The translations under genes were made by a program, and so were the position numbers. A stretch of DNA of 17,599 bases from an uncultured Saprospiraceae bacterium (GTDB taxonomy: Bacteria > Bacteroidota > Bacteroidia > Chitinophagales > Saprospiraceae). Below are positions 1 to 6,222 of this stretch, piece after piece. The notes beneath the pieces were generated by a model. That model made no database searches and was not told the origin of the DNA. It saw only the letters and a program-made list of their open reading frames with translations. Every line of letters begins with the position of its first letter. Within the stretch, counting starts at the first letter, position 1. Where the stretch lies: assembly GCA_937930625.1 (NCBI GenBank), contig CALHBW010000051.1, positions 1 to 17,599 on the forward strand, given 5' to 3'.

Positions 1-20
1 ATTTTTTGCAAATAGTGTCT

Positions 21-80
21 CACGCGGAGAACGCAGAGGTCGCAGAGAATTGATTATTAGCACTCTGCGACCTCTGCGTG
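21..80. repeat. Intergenic palindromic repeat (REP-like stem-loop)
   Basis: Bases 31-47 (ACGCAGAGGTCGCAGAG) are perfectly complementary to 63-79, giving a 17-bp stem with a 15-nt loop; the variant CACGCGGAGA precedes the left arm. No T-run follows on the plus strand, so it does not look like a simple plus-strand terminator. It lies about 70 nt past the stop of the minus-strand gene ending at 152, so it could shape the 3' end of that transcript. The GCAGAGGTCGCAGAG wording resembles dispersed intergenic repeats that I recall from other bacterial genomes; copy number in this genome cannot be judged from one window. Confidence 0.6.
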
Positions 81-151
81 AAATACAAGTTGAATTTGCA
101 AAAATTGTCAAAGACCCCTATTTTTGTATAAGTAAATTATGGATTAGGGCA

Positions 152-1885
152 CTAAAAACTCGAATTTACAGTCATGCGTACCCCGCTAAATGCAGGTTCG
201 TAGCGACATACACCGCCTGTACAGTTGATGCCATCGGGCTGTCGCACATAGGCGAGCGAAAACTTGTTTGCCTTTTCTGCATACGATACATAAACAGTAT
301 AAAAATGCGCCGGGCGCGAGGTGTCGTTGATAGTGATATTTGATTTGTCGTAGAATTTTGCAGGGTCGAGCGTCACCATATCCGCGATGGAGAATGACCA
401 TTTAGGCGCGATGCTGTATTCGAGTAGCGCGAATGCCCATTGACCATAATCTTGCTTTGTATTGAGGTATTGCAACTCCATTCGGAGGGATTTTTTACGG
501 TCAAATTTATAGACGATTTCGGTGTAGGGTACAATGCTGACAACAAGCGGCACATTAGGTTTCACCTCAAAAACTTCCTGATTATATTGTTGAAATTGCA
601 AACCACCTGTGATTGCCCACGGGGTTTTACGTTTCTTGTATTTTCCGATTAAATGTAATTCGCGATAGAGTAGCAGACCGTCTAAATCGCTGATATTGGA
701 GAAGTTAACCTCACCACTCCACATTTTGTTGAACTTCACCTGTACGTCTGCCTGAAATGCCAATTCGCCCAATTCCTGTACAGCGGCATTATAACGCGTG
801 GTCAATCGTTTGGAATTTTCGCGTGCCATTGGTGGCAGGAAATTACGCACGACCTGAATGGTATTGTCGCCCGGATTGACGCGCAGCGGGAAGTTTTCGG
901 TGCGTTTGGCTTGCAATGTCAGACCAAAGCCTTTGCGCGAATAACTCGCGCTTGCAAACAAGACCGAGCCGGGTTTTTTCTGATAAGTGACCAAGTAATT
1001 TCCGTGAACATTTTCGCCCATTACCGTTGGTGTACCGTTTAGTGGATATTCTTCTAATATCTGTCCGGTAGTATCGACCACAATACGCGTAGGCGAAATA
1101 ATGGCTTCGGGCGTCTTGAATGCGCCTTCAAGATAGAACGAAAAGTCACCAACGGTCAGCGTATTATAAGCGGTAAAAGCGTAAACATTATACTGAGGTT
1201 TGAAAAAGAAATCGCCAAAATTATTGAGCGAAATATCTGCGCCGATATTGCGAATAATATTGTCATTGAGCGAGCGATTGAGGATGCCGATACCGGGTGC
1301 GATAGAGGCGGTTTCGCTCAAAATGCGAAAACCATCTACATTAACAGCATTCACCAAAGCGGAATAAGTGCCGGTAATGAAATTTCGTTCGCCGAAAAAA
1401 GGATTGCGTTGCTTGCCTGTAAAAGCTTTGATGCGCCAATCTTCGTTCAAATCATAGGTCAATCGCAAGCCGAGCATCGAATTATCAATTGCTAAAAAAC
1501 GCTCTTCGTAGGCACGGAAAAGGATGCCGCTACCGATTTGGTCGTAATAATTTCCGACCGTAATACCGAGTTTTTCCACCTGTTTGCCAATCTGCCAAAA
1601 ACCAATGCCTTGTCCCGAAAAAGCGTCTTGCGGATTGGGCAGGTTAGAGTTTTGGTACATATCAAATCGCAATTTGAAATCATAGCCTGATATGCCGTAA
1701 TTCAAGTTGAGCCACGCCTCACCACCTGTTTTGAGATAGTCGTACTGCGGTGTATTGTGTGCGCCAATCAAGCTGTCGCGCTGGAAAAAGTTGCCATTAG
1801 CTTGCAGTTGACCGGAAAAAGTGCCTTGTGCATACACACCTAAAGCAAGTAGGGAAAATATTATTGTTTGGATAAAAAATCTCAC
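152..1885 (-). CDS. DUF6029-like outer-membrane beta-barrel protein
   Basis: A 577-residue exported protein. Residues 1-19 form a signal peptide (MRFFIQTIIFSLLALGVYA, cleavage before QGTF). The rest is rich in alternating beta strands with aromatic residues and ends in SSF, the terminal phenylalanine typical of outer-membrane barrels. The order of motifs (GNFFQRDSLIGAHNTPQYDY, then LRFDMYQNSNLPNP, then GNYYDQIGSGILFRAYEER) matches my memory of the DUF6029 family, whose function is unknown. The start is GTG at 1885: no ATG lies near, the signal peptide begins there, and an in-frame TAA sits two codons upstream. No Shine-Dalgarno sequence is visible, and the leader is made of the heptamer inverted repeat. 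Transcribed alone. Family naming is from memory; outer-membrane location is more secure than any role. Confidence 0.8.
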   Translation of the reverse strand: MRFFIQTIIFSLLALGVYAQGTFSGQLQANGNFFQRDSLIGAHNTPQYDYLKTGGEAWLNLNYGISGYDFKLRFDMYQNSNLPNPQDAFSGQGIGFWQIGKQVEKLGITVGNYYDQIGSGILFRAYEERFLAIDNSMLGLRLTYDLNEDWRIKAFTGKQRNPFFGERNFITGTYSALVNAVNVDGFRILSETASIAPGIGILNRSLNDNIIRNIGADISLNNFGDFFFKPQYNVYAFTAYNTLTVGDFSFYLEGAFKTPEAIISPTRIVVDTTGQILEEYPLNGTPTVMGENVHGNYLVTYQKKPGSVLFASASYSRKGFGLTLQAKRTENFPLRVNPGDNTIQVVRNFLPPMARENSKRLTTRYNAAVQELGELAFQADVQVKFNKMWSGEVNFSNISDLDGLLLYRELHLIGKYKKRKTPWAITGGLQFQQYNQEVFEVKPNVPLVVSIVPYTEIVYKFDRKKSLRMELQYLNTKQDYGQWAFALLEYSIAPKWSFSIADMVTLDPAKFYDKSNITINDTSRPAHFYTVYVSYAEKANKFSLAYVRQPDGINCTGGVCRYEPAFSGVRMTVNSSF

Positions 1886-1887
1886 AA

Positions 1888-1998
1888 GTTACGAGTTGGC
1901 GGGTTACGGGTTACGGTTTACAGAGTGTGAGTTGTGAGTTTTTACATGTATATAAAAACCCGTAACTCGCAACCCATAACCGGATAACTCGTAACTCG
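1888..1998. repeat. Inverted array of heptamers next to a start codon
   Basis: The left part (1888-1916) reads as near-7-nt units such as CGAGTTG, CGGGTTA, CGGGTTA. The right part (1957-1998) carries the complementary units AACCCGT, AACTCGC, AACCCAT, TAACTCG, TAACTCG. GTTACGAGTT at 1888-1897 pairs exactly with AACTCGTAAC at 1986-1995, and most of the remaining arm also pairs, so a long imperfect hairpin is possible. It begins three bases from the GTG start of the 152-1885 gene. The same heptamer family recurs at 13043-13125 beside another GTG start. Confidence 0.6.
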
Positions 1999-2078
1999 AA
2001 TTGAATAATTGAACGAAGTTATGAAATGTAAATGGATTCATTTGGGCAAAGATTGTAATTTAGATGACAGATGTAAAC

Positions 2079-2115
2079 AAAAAAGCCCTTCCGATGATGT
2101 GGAAAGGCTTTTTTT
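2079..2115 (-). terminator. Rho-independent terminator of the T9SS-domain gene
   Basis: Arms 2079-2092 and 2101-2114 form a 14-bp stem around an 8-nt loop. The only plus-strand mismatch (C2088/A2105) becomes a G-U wobble in minus-strand RNA, so the stem is fully paired only when transcribed leftward. A run of U follows in that direction. It lies 25 nt past the stop of the gene at 2140-2466. Confidence 0.8.
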
Positions 2116-2139
2116 GCTAATATTCTTTTAAAAAAATAA

Positions 2140-2466
2140 TTATCTCTTAGTCAAACGAGTCGTGTGCAGTATCGCCCCCGCTTCATTAATGAATTGTAGT
2201 AAATACGTACCACGCATTACCCCCGAAACATCAAAACGACTGGCATTATTAGCCAAGTTGAATCTTTTCACTTCTTGTCCCGTGATATTATACAAAATTG
2301 CTTGCGCGATTTGGTCACTTTGGGGTAGTACAACAAAATCTGTAGCCGGATTTGGATAAATGGTGAAATCTATCTGCTCCGCTTCTTGTACTGTGGTAGA
2401 AGTCTGTGCGGTAGCTACCACACCGAAAATCGCCACAGTCATTAAGGTTAATAAAATTCTTCTCAT
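2140..2466 (-). CDS. Minimal secreted protein: signal peptide plus T9SS type A sorting domain
   Basis: A 108-residue protein. Residues 1-20 are a signal peptide (ending VVATA, before QTST), followed by a 10-residue linker. From about 33 to the end there is a Por-type (type A) C-terminal sorting domain: YPNPATD at 37-43, then ILYNITGQEV, a GTYLLQF strand and a basic C-terminus (LTKR). In this family the domain directs cargo through the type IX secretion system and is usually removed at the cell surface. Here there is no cargo: the protein is only the targeting module. The start is ATG at 2466, and a clear terminator follows. It could be a remnant of a larger protein, a competitor for the secretion machinery, or a small surface peptide. 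Domain identity is secure; function is not. Confidence 0.85.
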   Translation of the reverse strand: MRRILLTLMTVAIFGVVATAQTSTTVQEAEQIDFTIYPNPATDFVVLPQSDQIAQAILYNITGQEVKRFNLANNASRFDVSGVMRGTYLLQFINEAGAILHTTRLTKR

Positions 2467-2618
2467 CGCTTCTAAATTAATGTGTTTCTACATACAATAT
2501 ATGGATAATTGCGGAATAAATCCACCCCTTAACATTATTTTATCATTTATTTATGCAATAAGTCACCTCATCACATTGTTATATCTGATTAAAATTCGGA
2601 GCGCGCAACAGCCGATAT

Positions 2619-4427
2619 TTGGTTTATCTGAACAGAAACTTTCTAATTTTGAGATTTTTATATATCGCAATATTTCTATTTCCGCTTGTGCTTCCGGCAC
2701 AAGACAGCTTGCGATTGGATATTATATGTTTAGATAAAAATAATGATTTTCTCAAAAAAAATATTACTTACAACAACAAACCTCCATCTTCCGCAAATCT
2801 CATCCCGACGCTCAATCAAGTTCTCCTGCAATTGCACGATAAAGGCTATCTCGCCGCTTCTATTGATAGCCTGACTGTTAGTGACAGCTTATATACTGCA
2901 CACCTTTACGCAGATGAAGTGTATGAATGGGCAAGTCTTGAAAACGGGAATATACCGGATATTTTTTTGGATAAAATAGGTTTCAAAACGCGCTTTTATT
3001 CCGGCAAACCTTTTCATTATCGTGAATTGAAAAATTTGCAAGAAAAACTGCTCTCATACGCCGAAAATAATGGTTTTCCTTTCGCTCAAATTTGGTTGGA
3101 CAGTATTCGTGTCAATGAGAATCAAATCGCAGCCCGATTGTATATGAAACGCAATCAACCAATTGTATTTGAGTCAATTAGCGTAGAAACAGATGCGAAA
3201 ATTTCGGAAAATTATCTATCCGGTTATCTCGGTATCAAGCCCGGCGAAGTGTATGAAGAAAGCAAGGTCAAAAAAATCAGTAGCCGCGTCCGCGAATTGG
3301 CATTTTTGACAGAAGAAAGACCGCCGAATGTAACCTTTGTAAAGGATAAAGCGACGGTCAATTTATTTTTGAAAAACAAGAAAGCCAGTCGCTTTGATTT
3401 CCTCATTGGTTTCTTGCCGAATAATGCCGAAACAGGTCGTCTCTTGCTCACAGGTAATGCCGAAATTGACCTTAAAAATCCCTTTGGAACGGGAAAAGAA
3501 ATTCGTCTCGAATGGGAGCAACTTCGCGCAGGTACGCAACGGCTTCAGTCTGAATTTTTGTACCCGTATTTTCTGGGTCTGCCTTTTGGTTTTGAAGTGG
3601 ATTTTGATTTGTACAAACGCGATTCGAGCTATTTAGATTTGGTGCGCGACATCGGGGTGCAGTATCATTTTGAAGGGGGCAATTACCTCAAAGCTTTCTG
3701 GAATACGATGTCCACCAATCTATTAGAAATCAATGAAAATCAAATCATTGCGAATCGTCGCTTGCCTGCTAATATTGATGTAGTCAATTCAACTTTTGGC
3801 TTAGAATATCGCTACGAAAAACTGGATTATCGCTTCAATCCGCGCAAAGGTTACGACCTCACACTACGCGCTGGCGCAGGTACAAAACGCATTGACCAAA
3901 ATCAAAAAATCACCGACCTCCGCGACCCGAATGACCTCACATTTGACTACGCGAGCCTGTACGATACGCTTCAATTGCGGAGTTTTCAATACACATTCAA
4001 TGTGAATGTAGCGCGATATTGGCAAACCAGCAAACGCAGCACCATCAAGACAGGTGTGCAAAGCGGTTGGCGTATTTCGCAGAATACTTTGTACCAAAAT
4101 GAGTTGTTCCGAATTGGTGGAAATCGGCTGTTGCGGGGCTTTGATGAGGAGGCTGTTTTTGCATCTTTATACGCAGTTTTTACGGCGGAGTATCGTCTTT
4201 TAATTGGTCAAAATTCCTACCTGTACGCCTTCGGAGATTATGCCTATATGGAAAATCGAAGTGTAGAAAATAACCTCCGCGACCAACCTTTCGGATTCGG
4301 CGCAGGGATGACTTTTGAGACGCGTGCGGGTATTTTCGGTATCAGCTACGCACTTGGTCGGCAGCTTGGTAACCCTATTGATTTTCAGGCGGGTAAGATT
4401 CATTTGGGCTATGTGAGTCTGTTTTGA
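2619..4427 (+). CDS. Omp85/BamA-TamA superfamily outer-membrane protein
   Basis: A 602-residue protein. A hydrophobic signal segment (about residues 10-26, ending VLPA before QDS) is followed by one or two POTRA-like alpha/beta regions (about 60-175 and 183-255, the latter with GYLGIKPGEVYEESKV). From about 260 to the end is a 16-strand-type barrel of the bacterial surface antigen family. The barrel carries YRYEKLDYRFNPRKGYDLTL at 397-416 and the Omp85 loop-6 motif LRGF at 505-508 (within RIGGNRLLRGF), and it ends in LF. Family members insert or translocate proteins at the outer membrane. At 602 residues with few POTRAs it is closer to TamA-like or accessory members than to a full five-POTRA BamA. 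The only start giving the signal peptide is TTG (2619, or 2649 internally); there is no ATG. Start is uncertain, family is secure. Confidence 0.85.
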   Translation: MVYLNRNFLILRFLYIAIFLFPLVLPAQDSLRLDIICLDKNNDFLKKNITYNNKPPSSANLIPTLNQVLLQLHDKGYLAASIDSLTVSDSLYTAHLYADEVYEWASLENGNIPDIFLDKIGFKTRFYSGKPFHYRELKNLQEKLLSYAENNGFPFAQIWLDSIRVNENQIAARLYMKRNQPIVFESISVETDAKISENYLSGYLGIKPGEVYEESKVKKISSRVRELAFLTEERPPNVTFVKDKATVNLFLKNKKASRFDFLIGFLPNNAETGRLLLTGNAEIDLKNPFGTGKEIRLEWEQLRAGTQRLQSEFLYPYFLGLPFGFEVDFDLYKRDSSYLDLVRDIGVQYHFEGGNYLKAFWNTMSTNLLEINENQIIANRRLPANIDVVNSTFGLEYRYEKLDYRFNPRKGYDLTLRAGAGTKRIDQNQKITDLRDPNDLTFDYASLYDTLQLRSFQYTFNVNVARYWQTSKRSTIKTGVQSGWRISQNTLYQNELFRIGGNRLLRGFDEEAVFASLYAVFTAEYRLLIGQNSYLYAFGDYAYMENRSVENNLRDQPFGFGAGMTFETRAGIFGISYALGRQLGNPIDFQAGKIHLGYVSLF

Positions 4428-4483
4428 ATGTTACAATTTTTAATGAGTGAATGTTTTAATGTGTAATGTTTTAAATCGGGCGT

Positions 4484-4565
4484 GTCGTCAGACGAATGTT
4501 TTTGTAAAATCGTATCAGTTTATTAGTCAGATATTCACTTTCAGTAGAGAACTTCGTCTGCCGAC
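4484..4565. repeat. Imperfect long-loop inverted repeat
   Basis: GTCGTCAGACGAA (4484-4496) and TTCGTCTGCCGAC (4553-4565) pair at 12 of 13 positions across a 56-nt loop. The left arm also contains the small palindrome TCGTCAGACGA. It fills most of the 178-nt gap between the convergent Omp85 gene and the CarboxypepD_reg gene, and lies directly past the abrupt end of the latter. It could be a dispersed repeat or a scar; no T-run marks it as a terminator. Confidence 0.45.
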
Positions 4566-4605
4566 TTATCGTTTTTACCCAATAAAAAAAATTGCCAAGG
4601 TGGAT

Positions 4606-5370
4606 TTAGAAGCGGGGGAATCGCTTTATTTCGTGGGCTTTCCATGTTGCGCCGGTTGAGGTTTCATCGTATCTGATAATTGGAATATTGACCTCAATAA
4701 CTTGTATGTCAAGAAAATGTTTGCCCTCTCCTTCTTGCATTGATATATCTAATGGAATTGCATTGTTCTCAACTAATATTCCTGTGATTCTTGCATTGGG
4801 ATAACCAATATAAACTGCTTCTATATTATATTCGCCGGGTTCAAGTTTACCAAAAATATAATTACCCTTAATGGTGGTGGTCGTTCCAGCTATTTGAACG
4901 CCTTTTTGTAGCAGTATAATATTAGCAAAGGGTAGCCCTTCCTTCGTTTTTTCATCAAAAACTTTTCCATGAATGGTAACAAAATTCGGTGTGCCATCGG
5001 AACGAAAAAGTCGCCCGTGTGGAGGACTAACGTAAACATTTGACAAATCAACACCATTTTCATCTTCTTCCATTTCAACATCAACCTTCACAATACCTTC
5101 CTCTACTTTTATCCCACTTATTCGTTGGTTCGGATAACCAACATAAACTGCTTCTACATCGTAAGTGCCGGGAGCTATGTCATCAAAAGAATATTCACCT
5201 TCCATAGAAGTCGTCATTCCGCTTATCTGAATGCTATCTTCAAAAAGTATGACATTGGCAAATGGTAAAGGCTCACCTGTTTCTTTATCAAAAATTACCC
5301 CTTCGATGGATTGTGCCGCACCGATTTGAGCGATTAAAATGGTGATAATGATTAGTATTGAATTTCTCAT
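4606..5370 (-). CDS. Secreted protein with two CarboxypepD_reg-like domains, probably C-terminally truncated
   Basis: A 254-residue protein with a signal peptide at 1-19 (ILIAQIGAA before QS). Two tandem carboxypeptidase regulatory-like beta-sandwich domains follow at about 21-100 and 132-211. They are clearly duplicates: each has a GxVFDxxTxExLPFANxIL start, a GxYxFxxxxPGxYxxEAVYxGYPNxRIxGI middle and an acidic end. A 30-residue linker (SPPHGRLFRSDG) separates them. After the second domain come VIEVNIPIIRYDETSTGATW and EIKRFPRF, then a stop. In Bacteroidota proteins of the SusC/TonB-receptor type, wording like P-I-x-x-D-x-x-T-T-G-A-T...EI-x-x-P-x-R opens the plug domain, so the protein appears cut off just as a plug would begin. 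Reading the other two frames past the stop shows no obvious continuation. Domains are secure; truncation is inference. Confidence 0.75.
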   Translation of the reverse strand: MRNSILIIITILIAQIGAAQSIEGVIFDKETGEPLPFANVILFEDSIQISGMTTSMEGEYSFDDIAPGTYDVEAVYVGYPNQRISGIKVEEGIVKVDVEMEEDENGVDLSNVYVSPPHGRLFRSDGTPNFVTIHGKVFDEKTKEGLPFANIILLQKGVQIAGTTTTIKGNYIFGKLEPGEYNIEAVYIGYPNARITGILVENNAIPLDISMQEGEGKHFLDIQVIEVNIPIIRYDETSTGATWKAHEIKRFPRF

Positions 5371-5481
5371 AAGTTTTGTTTTTATAAAAGGGGTGTTTTT
5401 ACGTTTTTGTGTATGAATTTACAGATTTTTTTGCAAATCATCCGTAAGGATTTTCTTTTGATATGTCGGTTGTCTTGGTAA

Positions 5482-6069
5482 TTAATCCTGCGAATTTCCC
5501 TGATTCAGATACTGATTCAATACTTCGCGGACAAAATAATAGCCCATTTGTTTGCACCTCAGCCAAGCTACAGAAAGTAACACAAGTCCTCCGAAGATGA
5601 TTTTGATATTTGCGTGATAGTGATACACAACCAATACAAAACAAATAACGATAGTCGTGAGCATGACTCTTGAAAAAGCGTAACTATTCTGTAAGGCGTT
5701 GACTTTCGAATTGCCGGAAGCATATCTTTGAGCGATTTGGAAAAGTTCATCGTTGGTCGGGTCAATATTGGTGGATTCGGTGTTGAGTTTTTCTCTGACT
5801 TCTTTGTGAGCGTAAAATTGGACTTTCCAGATGCTTTTGCCTGATAAAAGTGCATCGGAGGGCTTTCCACCCCAAGTGATATACAACAAACCCTCCAACC
5901 AACTCGACAAGGTATTGACAAAATAACCAATAATAAAAGCGACTGCGGTGTAGGGTATCATGTATTCTTTCTCAAATCTGATATATTCAAAATGAAATAA
6001 TAAAAACAAGATAACAAAGCCCGGAATGAGGGCGGAGAGAATGTTGTAAGCAGAGAAGTTGATTTGCAT
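5482..6069 (-). CDS. Small four-helix membrane protein of unknown family
   Basis: A 195-residue protein with two N-terminal membrane helices (about 8-27, ILSALIPGFVILFLLF, and 38-58), a soluble charged segment (about 65-130) with NIDPTNDELFQIAQRYASG, and two C-terminal helices (about 134-150 and 155-172). No signal peptide or catalytic motif is recognisable. It starts at ATG 6069 and is divergent from the GAF kinase at 6223, sharing a 153-nt intergenic region, so co-regulation is possible. Small helical membrane proteins beside signalling or defence genes are sometimes effectors, but nothing in the sequence proves that here. I do not recognise the family. Confidence 0.65.
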   Translation of the reverse strand: MQINFSAYNILSALIPGFVILFLLFHFEYIRFEKEYMIPYTAVAFIIGYFVNTLSSWLEGLLYITWGGKPSDALLSGKSIWKVQFYAHKEVREKLNTESTNIDPTNDELFQIAQRYASGNSKVNALQNSYAFSRVMLTTIVICFVLVVYHYHANIKIIFGGLVLLSVAWLRCKQMGYYFVREVLNQYLNQGNSQD

Positions 6070-6150
6070 ATCGGTTCAATATATTTTTCAGAAATACATG
6101 TGTGAAATTAGTAAAATGATGGGATATGTGCAATTTTGTTTGTCTGGAAT

Positions 6151-6184
6151 TTTGTTTATGGCAATTTCCGCCACAGTATATTTG
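6151..6184 (+). promoter_or_regulatory. Bacteroidota-type promoter of the GAF kinase operon
   Basis: TTTG at 6151-6154 lies 22 nt upstream of TATATTTG at 6177-6184, an exact match to the Bacteroidota -7 consensus TAnnTTTG with acceptable spacing from the -33 TTTG. Transcription would begin near 6191, leaving a leader of about 30 nt before the ATG at 6223. Confidence 0.55.
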
Positions 6185-6222
6185 TTAATTTACAGGATAA
6201 AACGTAACTTTAGTTTTTAAAT

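Noticed and set aside
50..343. Plus-strand 97-codon ORF
   Set aside because: It overlaps the end of the DUF6029-like gene in antisense and starts inside a palindromic repeat; the product has no protein-like features.
2360..2737. Plus-strand 125-codon ORF
   Set aside because: It runs antisense to the T9SS-domain gene and then out of frame into the Omp85 gene; no recognisable features.
4447..4659. Plus-strand 70-codon ORF in the gap after the Omp85 gene
   Set aside because: It spans the inverted repeat and the antisense 3' end of the CarboxypepD_reg gene; better explained as repeat DNA.
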